DNA of 64,000 nucleotides from Patiria pectinifera. Lineage: Eukaryota; Echinodermata; Asteroidea; Valvatida; Asterinidae. Both the position numbers and the translations under genes were made by a program. Of the stretch, positions 44,704 to 55,300 are shown piece after piece; within the stretch, counting starts at the first letter, position 1; the number at the start of each line of letters is the position of its first letter. Where the stretch lies: the NCBI GenBank assembly GCA_029964075.1, contig CM057138.1:10472932-10536931 (forward strand), in the 5' to 3' direction. Under the pieces are notes generated by a model. That model was not told the DNA's origin. It did no database searches and was given only the letters and a program-made list of their open reading frames with translations.

Positions 44704-47700
44704 CTGTGAAGTCGAGACATTTTATATGCTTACAATAACACAAATAAGCGGCCTGCTCTGACGAAATGCCTGTAAAGTTGCCAGATACTGTTTGGAAAAC
44801 CCCTACGGAAACCAGCAGCTATAGTTAAATAAAAGTGTCAGTGAATTGCCAAACTGCTTCTGAACTAAACCGACTGGAACCGAAAATTGCAAATGCAAAA
44901 CTGAAACCGACCCAACTGAAAAGATTGAAAAACCGACACGACCTGAAGTCGATTTTGGGTTGGGTTGGTTTCGGGTCGGGTTTGAACATTGCTCCAAGGT
45001 ACATGTACATGTAAGTTGTCCAGTAACCTTGCCGAATGCAACATCATGTAATAATTGTCAAAGTAAGAAGCCTGCCCAGTGTAACAAGATCCAAAAGGTC
45101 AAATTTCTGAAAAGGCCAATTAGCCTCAGAGTCTGTGGTTGCCAACTGCAATAGGGTAGAACAGTGCCCATTGTCTCAGAATTGGCTCAATACAACAAAC
45201 TCTCACAGACTTTATCACCTGTGGCAATGTGTTGGATAAAGAATGAATGAGTAAGGGCCCCCCCCCCCCCTCAATTCATATCCAGGACGAGTTCCGGACA
45301 AGTTGTGGGTAGAATCATTCACTTTGTCCGTAAGAAGCTCTGCATTTGTCCCAGACATGTTCCAGGGATATTTTCATTAGCAACTGCTTGATTCACCAAT
45401 ACTGATAACTTCATTGCGGAAAGATTACAAGGAACTTTAACTAATACCTGATTGCATTCTCAGCAACTTGTCTGGAACTTGGCCCGGATATGAGTTGAGA
45501 CAGGCCCTAAATTAAAATGGGTATAAAGTAGTCTTTTCCAATTCGGGCGATTCACAATGCAGTGGCGCCACCAATAGTTTGCCACGGAGAGTTCATTTTT
45601 CCCAGTGCATTGTGGGAGATGGTCGACAAATTCGCAGTACGGGACATTTGAAATTGTTAGTTTTTCCGGTCAGTACTTTCGTAAGCGTATGATTTGAGGA
45701 TCTGTTTGCCCTTTTCTTTTCTTCTCATCAATATGGTGATTTTTGTAAGGCGGCAGAACGCTATGCTCCAATCTATAACATATTAGCTCAAGTTGTCTTC
45801 TGACACTCATTCAAATGGACCATGTTTTGTCGGCCGTAAACCTGAAAAATGGACTCTCCATGGCAAACTCTTGGTGGCGCACTGCATTGCGAATCGCCCG
45901 AACTGCTTGCTGTGTATGTTAGGCCCCAACTATAGCAATGGCCTCAACTAAAGTTGGGAAAGTCCAAACTATAGCTGGGGAAATCCCAGTTCACGTATAA
46001 TGCTAACTATATTAGGATCGGCCCATAATTATAGTTCAGGCGATACTATAGTTGGGGCGTAACATATATATATACATATTACAGTACTTACATTTTGATT
46101 TCTTTTTCCCCATGTGCTCATTATCTACAACACCATTTTTCCAGTTGACTTTCTTATCAGACTTGGGCTTTCTCAACTTTAGCGTTACTGACGGCTGTTG
46201 AAGGAAAGACAATATGATATATAAATACAAATGTAATTGATCAATTAAAAAGTTCGAGTCCATGCATGCGTATGACTGTTCGATACGTGCTCCGATCCAT
46301 GCTGTACAACAGTATGGGCTTTGAATACACAAAAGGTGCAGACGACTTTAACATACACGTTCAAATGACGTTTCAGCCGTCTCCACCTTCGTTGTATTCA
46401 AAGCCTATACTGTCGTGCTGCACTGATCGGAGCATACATGTATATCATTACACGAAACAGTCGTTGATAAAGCGTGACTTGTTTTTCTTTGATTGACGAC
46501 GGTGAGGTCACTCGGAAGAGTAGTAAAAGGAACTGAGCAATTTGGCAAACCCTCGGTAAGTTTTCAGGCTATTTTTTTTTTTTTTTTAAACTACCGCTAG
46601 TTAGGAACAAGTTAAGGGGTCTTAGGGAGTGTCATTTTTGTAGAACGATCCAGGGTAATTAACTGTCTTTCTCATTTGTATTCTCTTTAGGCCCCCCCAA
46701 AAAAGTCTCCGGTTTCTGGTATGGGGCTTGCCCAAAAAGTGGTGCGGCAACGCGGCTTTTTTTTTTTTTATCTGTTTTTTTTGCTTCAAATGTCGGCTGA
46801 TGACTGCAAATGGTGCCCGACTAAACTTAGTGCAAATATTATGGGAGACCAGAGAGGCCACATAAAGCTTATTCTCGATCATAACCCCATCTAAAAACCT
46901 GTTAAAATTGTGCAGCAGCAGCATTCCAGTCAAACCAGTGAGTTTGGCGGTTTTGAGACATCATCTTTCATTGAAAAAAAAAACTCTTTCATTTTGCCGA
47001 CGCGCATGGCTACAGCGACGCGCGCGCATACCAGAAACCGGAGACTTTTTTTTTTTTGGCCTTAGGCCTACCAGGTTTTTTGGGGGGACCTTCTGTACCT
47101 ACAGTAGTGTGGGTATGTACAAACTGCTACCGTGTACCAGTCACCAAAAAATGCATAATCGGAGGAGCGCGTGTTCATAGGGTACCATAGTTCCAGCGTT
47201 CCACTTGGTCTCAGTAGAACTAGGACATCATCACATGTACTGCTTAAGGTTGACAATGTCATTTTCTAGTAATAAAAAAAATTCTTGATTCTGATTTGAT
47301 CGAAATGAAACAGGGGCTCTACACTACACGATTGCCCAAAAAAGGGGGCTCCTCCTTCCTTTTAAAAAACCAGGATGCTCAACATGTTTTTTTTTAATTT
47401 CGACTTAAGTTAGGCATGTGAGTGGTAAGGGGCCTGTCTAGCCCCACTAGTGTGGCCGCGATATTGCTGCGCTGTATCTCTGGCCACACGCCAGGTTCTC
47501 GCCCACTACTGAGGAGGTTCCCAAAAAATTTCGCAAATTTTCTTAATATCGCGGCCACACTAGTGGGGGCTAGGGCGTGGTCCAGCATGTCAATTATACA
47601 TGTCTGTTTCATTTTTTGTCTCAGTGAACAGTGTAAAATTAAAAACCAACAGTTGTCAGCTATCTTGAAAATAAATAAATACAAACTAAAAAGTCCCTCC

Positions 47701-48981
47701 TCTATGTCCTCCTTTTTTCAAAAACCTGGACGCTGAACATGTTTATTTTTTACTTGGCCATTTGGGAATTTGGGATAGCCTATGGCTATGCCATGGCATG
47801 AATGTCAGACAAGTCGACCGTTGAACCAACTAGACTCGGGACAAGTCGACCGTTGAGACAACTCGACCGTTGAGACAAGTCGACTGTTGAGACAACTCGA
47901 CTCGGGACAACTCGACCGTTGAGACAGCTCGACTTCATGGAAATGTATACACGTGGAGCGGAAAAAATGCATAAATTTGTGGTACAGTGGGGGGACCGGT
48001 CCCGGGCGTGGGGCTGGCATACTCGATGCACAGAGGGCGCTCCGATCCGGTGGCCGTCGCGAGGACCGGGCCTGGCCCGGCACGCGGGCACGTTGACCGA
48101 CCGGGGATGGGATAAGTGGGCGCACAGGCCCGGCAAAAACGATGCCACCGTGCACGGTACGGCCACGTTGACCGGGGATGTGCGCACAGGCCCGGCAAAA
48201 ACGAACGATGTGCACAGACAATCATGCTGCGCCATATCAGCTCTGTTATGCAACCAAAAAAAAACAACTCATGTATCATAACTCCCAAACTGCGATCAGC
48301 CACCGTCAAAATACCCGGTACTATCCCCAAAAACCAGGCCCCAAAACATGCGAGTTGATTTGTCTCAACGGACGAGTCGTCTCAACGGTCGACTTGTCCC
48401 AATCGAGTTGTCTCAACTGTCTGACCCCCCATGGGATAACATTAACGCAGTGGCTATTGTTACGGCAGCCGTAACGCATTTCCCATTTTCTATCGTTACG
48501 GTGGTACTGCAACTTTTATAAAAACATGAGAAGAAAATATAAATTAGAAGGAAAAAAGTAAATTTGAACGTTATGAAATTCGGACTTTATTTCCCGTTTA
48601 AAAAAAAAATCCTTCACAGCCTCAGGTTAGAAAAGGAAAAAGATTCGAGTGTAAAACTGAGAAGTGAGATGCGAACCCGCAACCTCGCGGTGCAAAATCC
48701 TACTCTCTATCGACTGAGCTGTCGCACTGCTTACCAACTGACCAAAACGTGGGGAAAGAAATAATTATTTATATACCTGCGTGCGTATCAAAAAAGTATC
48801 GTAGAGGGCGCTAAACAACGAATGCCGTAACGATAGCCACTTCGTACGCGTAACATTAACCATGATTATAAGTGATTAACAATAACAGTCAGACAGTTAA
48901 CACATTACGCATTACCGATCTTTGACTCTGCGTTTCTGTTAACGTTGAAGTCACTCCTGGGGTAGGTAAAGTTGAAGACAT
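44519..48981 (-). CDS. PPP1R11: PPP1R11 / protein phosphatase 1 inhibitor-3, whole gene model (3 exons)
   Basis: The gene encodes a small, heat-stable-type regulator that binds and inhibits PP1 catalytic subunits; vertebrate PPP1R11 is also reported as an E3 ubiquitin ligase. The exons are 48981-48916, 46194-46092 and 44703-44519, with phases 0 and 1 matching, giving 117 aa. It shows LKLRKPKSDKKVNW, which contains a KVNW PP1-docking (RVxF-type) motif, then [27 protein letters not shown], an acidic stretch (SDDSDDDDD) and CKMCRH. The Cys cluster and the [10 protein letters not shown] block are family hallmarks. The tail is Pro/Gly/Glu-rich. Length agrees with the family (about 115-130 aa). It starts 223 bp from the GTF2H4 start, in the opposite direction. 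Confidence 0.94.
44704..46091. other. PPP1R11 intron 2 with two hairpin repeats
   Basis: 45542-45902 has ends TTCGGGCGATTC / GAATCGCCCGAA and arms of about 60 bp. 45920-46060 carries inverted GGCCCCAACTATAG / CTATAGTTGGGG copies. 45257-45267 is a poly-C run. No further exon. Confidence 0.55.
45542..45902. mobile_element. Foldback MITE in PPP1R11 intron
   Basis: The left arm contains TTCGGGCGATTCACAATGCA, GTTTGCC and GGAGAGTTCATTTTT; the right arm is its inverse (AAAAATGGACTCTCC, TGCATTGCGAATCGCCCGAA). About 245 bp of unrelated interior. Confidence 0.75.
46092..46194 (-). CDS. PPP1R11: PPP1R11 exon 2 (PP1-docking motif)
   Basis: The acceptor is CCTTCAACAG|CCGTCA. The exon encodes PSVTLKLRKPKSDKKVNW, then [13 protein letters not shown]. 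The donor is CAAAAT|GTAAGT with one base of the next Cys codon. Confidence 0.94.
46270..47230. repeat. Diverged relative of palindrome P1 carrying a nested MITE
   Basis: 46440-46690 and 47062-47225 together follow the order of the P1 right arm (GAAACAGTCGTTGATAAAGC, GGGGTCTTAGGGAGTGTCAT, GATCCAGGGT, TTTGTATTCTCTTTA, later ACCGTGT and ATAGGGTACC). The MITE A copy at 46690-47061 interrupts it. A small hairpin at 46300-46420 precedes it. It lies in PPP1R11 intron 1. Confidence 0.65.
46690..47061 (-). mobile_element. MITE family A, copy 3 (inverted, nested)
   Basis: Same element as at 30113 and 41761 but in the opposite orientation: it begins AAAGTCTCCGGTTTCTGGTA, then GGGCTTGCCCAAAAAGTGG, and ends CCAGAAACCGGAGACTTTTT, then GGCC. 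Confidence 0.87.
47438..47575. mobile_element. Short foldback element with P2-type ends
   Basis: TAGCCCCACTAGTGTGGCCG at the left and CGGCCACACTAGTGGGGGCTA at the right. ATATTGC and TTAATATCG-type inner arms. The ends equal those of palindrome P2. Confidence 0.8.
47805..48425. repeat. GTCGAC-CGTTGA array around a GC-rich core
   Basis: 47810-47935 is a run of GACAAGTCGACCGTTGA-type units. Inverted units (TCAACGGTCGACTTGTC) occur at 48358-48420. Between them, 47985-48215 is unusually G+C-rich, with repeated GCGCACAGGCCCGGCAAAAA units. It lies in PPP1R11 intron 1. No gene is recognised. Confidence 0.65.
48664..48728 (-). repeat. tRNA-like sequence (A and B boxes)
   Basis: On the minus strand: GTGCGACAGCTCAGTCGATA (A-box-like) and GGTTGCGGGTTCGCATC (B-box-like). 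The anticodon stem does not pair well, so a tRNA-derived repeat is more likely than a working tRNA. Confidence 0.45.
48916..48981 (-). CDS. PPP1R11: PPP1R11 exon 1
   Basis: ATG at 48981. The exon encodes MSSTLPTPGVTSTLTETQSQ and two more residues, a Ser/Thr-rich N-terminus like that of other PPP1R11 proteins. The donor is GATCG|GTAATG, phase 0. Confidence 0.85.
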
Positions 48982-49204
48982 CGTAGTGCAGCACTGTAGA
49001 GTAGAGTACTCAGTAGAAAGTTTGTCGAGTTTTGCGGTGTTTTTATTTGTAGTTTTGTGCACTCGACTGCGAGCTGCTTCAGTGCTTGTCGCTTGTTGAA
49101 GTTGTTATTGACATGTAACTGGTGCCCGGCAAAGCTTATCATTCACACTTTTTCGCCATTGATTACCAGTGTAAAGTCCAACAATGCGATTTAGTAATTT
49201 CAAG
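48982..49204. promoter_or_regulatory. Shared bidirectional promoter region of PPP1R11 and GTF2H4
   Basis: Only 223 bp separate the two divergent start codons, so both 5' UTRs and core promoters must lie here. No TATA box is obvious. CAAGATGGCAGCC over the GTF2H4 start resembles a YY1 site (AAnATGGCGGC), common in TATA-less housekeeping promoters. Promoter function is inferred from geometry. Confidence 0.7.
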
Positions 49205-49326
49205 ATGGCAGCCTCCATGGGAGAGAAATTGAAGTGCAGAGATTTGCACGGATATTTGCAGACTTTGCCTTCATCTGTACTTGACAGACTATACAATCAT
49301 CCAGCAACATGTTTGGCTGTGTTCAG
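49205..49326 (+). CDS. GTF2H4: GTF2H4 exon 1
   Basis: ATG at 49205 ([20 protein letters not shown]); a second ATG four codons later is an alternative. It ends TTCAG|GTAAAA in phase 2. Confidence 0.94.
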
Positions 49327-52300
49327 GTAAAAGATCTGAGGAATTTAAGGGAAATATTGCAACCTGACGCCACTTCAGCGGTTGTGTACAAAGTCTACGG
49401 AGAGTCTATAACGTACGACCCGTGAACGGCGTTGTGTGTGGAGCGGGATCGGACCGTACTAAATTTTGCCCGTGCTTAACCATGGCGGGCGGGCCGGCCG
49501 CGCCGTCCGGCATTGTTTGCTTGGCGTGCACCTGGACAGTGCAAAGGTCCGGGGGAAAAATCGTATTTTTTTGTTATGTATTGTAGGCCTATGTCGCCTA
49601 TATGAGAGGTAAAAACCTGATTCAAAAATCAAGTTTAATTGTTGATTTATTTAATGGGGATTCCTTTGAGTTTGACGTATGATATCAAACATTTTGATAG
49701 GTTTGAAAAAGGAGATCAAAAAGGAGAAAAAGGAGATTGTCAAAATAAACAAAATATTGTATGATCTATAAATGATCCCTTTTGAATTTTTGTGTGTTTG
49801 TGATTTTCTTTTAACAGGGAGTTGCCAACACTTGCCAAGCATTACGTAACTAGAGTACTTTTTGTTGACCAGCCGGTGCTCAAAACTTCAGTGGAGTCGT
49901 GGGTACAAAAATCTCATCTAGCGTAAGTTTCTGCCATGTTGTCAGACAATTCAAGTTATATTTACTACTTAGTCTCACTAACCATGCTAACTGGGGCGCT
50001 AGAACTCCTTTTTTTGACATTTGGGATGTTGGTCTGTCGTACTAGCGTCTCACTAAGGAAGTATTCTCAATGTTGCAATTTCCAAAGTTCACCATAAAAG
50101 TTGGTCCTGTCGAGCGCAATTTGAGTCCCCCACGCAAGTTTAAAACTTCGCGCAAAGTTTAAAACTTGTGGACCTGGACTCCTGCAATTACACCCGCGCG
50201 CCATTTTGCGTTGCAAGTTTTGCGCAAGTTTAAACTTGCGATCGCAACACTTAACGCAACCGCGGGATTTTCATTGATGAAGAATTTTTTTTTTCAAAAC
50301 ACGAGTACATGGAGAAATAATGGAATAAATGAATGAATAAAGAAATAAATAAAAAGGGGAATTCAATTAGCGTCAATGAAAAGAATCATTGCGATTTAGC
50401 AGTGCTTATCAGAGAAGTTATTTAAGGGTCCGTGGGGGCGGGGCCAGGGAGGGGACCGGGCAAATAAACAATAACTTAAACACGGCGGCTTGGTGAGTGT
50501 ACTGAAGTAAAGTTGTTGGAAAAATGGAGACCAGCTTTTTTTTTTTGTTTTTTACCCTAATTAGCATTTTATTTATATTCTTGAATGTAAATAATTCATA
50601 ATTTCCTAGGTGTAAAACCCGCTGTTTACGTAAAAAAGATGATTAAGATCAATTGTTCAAGTTTTGACATTATACAAATTATTTACATTTTTAAAATGCT
50701 TATGTATTCTACAATTAAAAAAATACTTACTCTTAAAAATACTAATTAATTTAACAATTAATAAATTGTACGGTGCAATAATTCATATTGTTTTTAGAAA
50801 TACTTGCATAACATTTCGGCGTTGTGTACATAATTCAAAAAATGCATTTGAAAAAAAAAAATAATGAATGCATATAATCATGCTAATTTAATTAATTAAT
50901 TAAATGTATTACTTTAACAAATATTTTTTATTTCAGGCTCAATAATTCATATTAAAAATGTTTACACTTAAAAAAAATGCTAAAATAAAATGGTAATTTT
51001 TTTTTTAGTAAATACATTTGCAAATCATTTAATTAATTAATTTAATCAAATGTTTCACAAAAGGAATTAAGGCATTGTCTCCCGAGCAGTGATGATCGGA
51101 AAAAATCTGCTTTAAAAATAATGTTACATATCTGCATTAGTATACCATGTATACCCGGGGCAAAATAGTTTAGCGGCTCTGTATTCGTGGCGGGAAAAAT
51201 CTATGCAGTGCGCAAGTTTAACGTTTAAACTTCCGTACGCGCAGGGTTTAACTTGTGTGCGCGCCAAGTTTAAACTCATGGGATCTACTTATGCCGACAG
51301 TCCTACTAAAATGCGTCAACAAACGTCAACAAGCGTAACAAATAGTGACAAAGGACACAGTCAGCATATGAAATAAAGTTACAATTATTTTAAAAACTTG
51401 TTTGTCGAGTTTGGGTTGGCCACCATTTTGTTTACGTGAAGCTAGCCATAGTACGCATGCGTGAAGTGTACAGAGCCAATCTACAATCTAATCTACAAAC
51501 TCGTACATTTCGTGTTTAAAAACAAGTTTTGAAATAGTTTTAACTTTATTTTATATGCCCAATGTGTCGATTGTCACTATTTCTGCCATAAAAAAATGTC
51601 TTTTGATGTTCCAAAACTTATACGAAATTTGTTGATGCTTGTTGACGACCATTGACGCTTGTTGATGCTTGTTGACGCATTTTAGTAGGACTTATAAAAG
51701 TTGCCAAAAATCACGCAAATTACTTGACAAAAATACCTTTGAAAGCACCTACTGGCCTTTTCACATGTCAAAGACGAAGTAACGGGGCATCAATGATACT
51801 CACGATTATTTTTGGGGTTGCAAATTAATCCGAGAAATTTAACCACCATAGCACAGGTCTGGACATCATTCAAGGATCATTCAATAATACTGTGGCCGGT
51901 TTTTGATCTACGCATTGTCTATGCACGTACATACGAACACGTACACTGTACGTGAAGCAGGGGACACGACCGTGACCTGCCTCAAAAAACAAACTTACGT
52001 GTAGATCGGGGGATACAACAACAACTGTTTCATGGCAAGGCAGTCAAGCACTGTATCATCACGCTCGCGCTGTCCGGTCGTCGTGCATACGTACACGCTA
52101 TGCACGTTGCAGGTGTACTCTTGTACCGCCCGTTGTCATGAAACAGTCGTTGGTGCATCCCCCGATCTACACACGGAGTTTGCTTTTTGACTAGGAGCAA
52201 CTAGGACTCTACGAAGTTTGTTTAAGTAACTAAGACTCTACGAATCGCCATTTTTAACATTTGAACATGGTCAGGCAATACTAGAGTCCGAGGTCGATAG

Positions 52301-55300
52301 CCGTGGTCACCTGGATTGGTCGCCATGGGGACCAATCAAAGTGCACTGTGATTGGTCTGTCTGTTGCTTGCCAGGAAACAATCTAGCCAGAGCCATGCAA
52401 AAGTCTTATTTTTCCTGAATTCAAAATGGCAGCCTCAAACAAGGCGTGTGTGACAAGGGTGTTTCCCAAATTGAAGGTGAAATTTCTCTTTTTTTCCCAA
52501 AGGTATGTGAACCTAACCATCACCATTTGTATTGTCAATTCCCACTGAAGCCTACAGGGTCCTATAAGGCAGTTTGAAAACTGTTTTTGGTGAAATCTGA
52601 AGATTTTGATTGGGGTTACGATTGAAAATGGTAAACAAAAATTACTAGTAAAGGCAATACGGCTATCGACCTCGGACTCTACTATCACCCGGCCATGTCC
52701 AAATGTTAAAAAAAAGTCGATTCGTAGAGTCCTAGTTACTCGGACTATTAATGCGCTACCCGCTGCTATGTACATCTGATTTAGCTCGGTGTTAGTTAGC
52801 TCGGTGGTCGAGTGGTAAGACATCTGCACTAGAAGGCAGGAGGTTGTGGGTTCGAGTCCCACCCGAGTGATTTTGTCCAACTTTCACTCAGAGGAAGGTA
52901 CATGTGTATACACACCAGTGTTGTAGGACTCGGACTCGGGACTCGGACTCGAGTCCGGACTCGAGTCCTTTTTTCAAGGACTCGGACTTGGACTCGAGTC
53001 CTTTGCTCAAGGACTCGGACTCGGACTCGGACTCGGACCCCAAGGACTCGAGGACTCGGCCCGAAGTCCGGCTCGAGTCCAGCAAAATCGGGTCTTTTTA
53101 GGTGTTTTATTTCAATTATTTTATGTCTTTCACCTTGATTTGGTTTTGCTGTGGAACCAATTCCGCAGTTCTGCCGCCGCAAAATAACTTGCCGATTGAT
53201 CAATGATCAATTGATTCATTCCAACCTAACCTAGCCAATTGCCCACCAAATAAATCGATTCATCAGTTATTCAGTTGCTTGCCGATGTGTTGGACTTTTT
53301 GTTCAATATTACTAACATGGTTGACACAATGACAAGGAGCTATCTCAGCCGCATGGAATCAACGCCATACAATTGGGCAAGTTTTTTTTAATGTACATTA
53401 TAAACATAATGAATGCATTGCATAGTGCATACAGCCAAAACCATTACCCCTTCTCTATCACCTGACATTTGATAGTGACATTTTGAAAACGTTAATATAG
53501 TATTGGTGAACCGCGACTTGAATTTGATACATAAGGACTCGGACTCGGACTCGAGTCCTTTTTTCAAGGACTCGGACTCGGACTCGGACTCGGACATCAA
53601 AAATTGACAAGGACTCGGACTTGGACTCGAGTCCTTTGCTCAAGGACTCGGACTCGGACTCGGATGAGGCGGACTCGACTACAACACTGATACACACTGA
53701 GTATACAGTGTTTAAACGTCGGTGAAGGGCAAAACCTAATAGAATTTACTTCCCCCCAACTCAAAAATCCATCTTTTGAATATGTGTTGTTTTTCTCTTT
53801 CAGAAATCACAAGAAGGCAATACAGGTATTATCAGACCTACGAGTGTGGCAGGACCAAACGCTGCCTGGTGGCCTACCTGGATGGCAGCTCAACACGATC
53901 TTCAGAACGAACCTGAGAATAACACTATTGGGAGGGTACGTTGCAAAGGTTTCAGTGTATCAAGGTCCCAATGTCATCACTTTTGGTCTCCGAAGAGAAA
54001 ATACCAACCCAATCTCGCTCGAGTTGAGAGAGTTTAGGGACTGAAGTGCAAGGCACCTGCAGCCGATTTCACAAAACATTACTTACGTCCTGCGCAGGAC
54101 TTATGCTACAAATTTGTTGTGCAGCTGCGCAATAAACTTATAACAATTTCTCAAAATTTGGCGTTCATGTAGTTGGGCAACATGTTAAATAATCTAAAAA
54201 TCTTAGACGAGGATGATAGCAGCATTTAGGACAGCTGTTTGTGTATGATCCTCATTTGCTTCATCACCATTCATCCCCGATCCTCCAAAATCCTTCAAAA
54301 CCTTCAGAACCTTAAGGAGGATTTTGGAGGATTGACAAGGTTTAGGGTTGAAGATGTTGGTGCTTGTATAAAGCAGGAGGGCACGAGTTCAAGTCCTACC
54401 TGAGTACAAGTATACGGTATTTACAGAATGACATCACAGAAAAGGCAAAACACAATGTTGAGGATTTCTTTCTATAACATGTCTGTCAATAGGGGTAAAC
54501 CGTGGTCTGGCACAGGCAAAACAGCCCCCGACAAGAATGCTAAGGACATAGAGAGCCTCAGCAAGTATGCACTGGACCGATGGGAGGTAAGTATCTGTGT
54601 TTCTTTACAAAATCACAAATATGAAATGGGTGGAACAGAACCAAATGTAGTAAAGTGTCTTGCCCATGAACACAAGCACCATAGTTCTCCATTAGGCCTA
54701 AAGTTCCATTTGGGTTTGAACCGTTTGTCAAACCAATAGTGACATGAAACTTTACACATCAGTCAGACATTGTATATTTCACCACTTGCACTTGCAATTA
54801 CCAAGAAAAGTGGAATATGGCAATTTCTAAATTTTGAGATTACAATCTTTTAACCCTTAGTCCCTAAGCCTTTGTGGTAGGACGCAAACTCAATCCTGCG
54901 AATCCTGCAACTGCCTCTGTGTAAAAATTGCATGCAGCCTCGATCCTCCAAAATCATCCGTTATTTCTTTAATGTTGTCCTTGGAGGTGTGACCACTGCC
55001 TCCATCCTGCAAAATTCTCCAGTAATCACTGTCAATATGTTGAGGCAGAGCCAGTGAAATCCTAGAGCAGTGCAGAGGATCAGCCTCACAGTTTTGCCAT
55101 AGAGCCTCAATCCTACAAAATCCTCCATTTTGCAGAGAGGATTTTGAAAGATTTTAGAAGGTAAAGTGTTAAGGAAGCAGCATTAAATTCATTTGTGGGC
55201 ATGTGTGGTCTAGCGGTGGAGCACAGGATTCATGATCGTGAGATTGTGGGTTCGAGCCCTGCTGCGGCCATGCGTGTTGTGCCCTTGAGTAAGGCGCTTT

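Noticed and set aside
47786-48330. Overlapping 120-155 aa ORFs in the GC-rich block
   Set aside because: High G+C lowers stop frequency; ORFs overlap on both strands, lack recognisable domains and run through tandem repeats in an intron.
52902-53203. Arg/Thr- or Ser/Glu-repeat proteins in several frames
   Set aside because: Translations of the GGACTC microsatellite.
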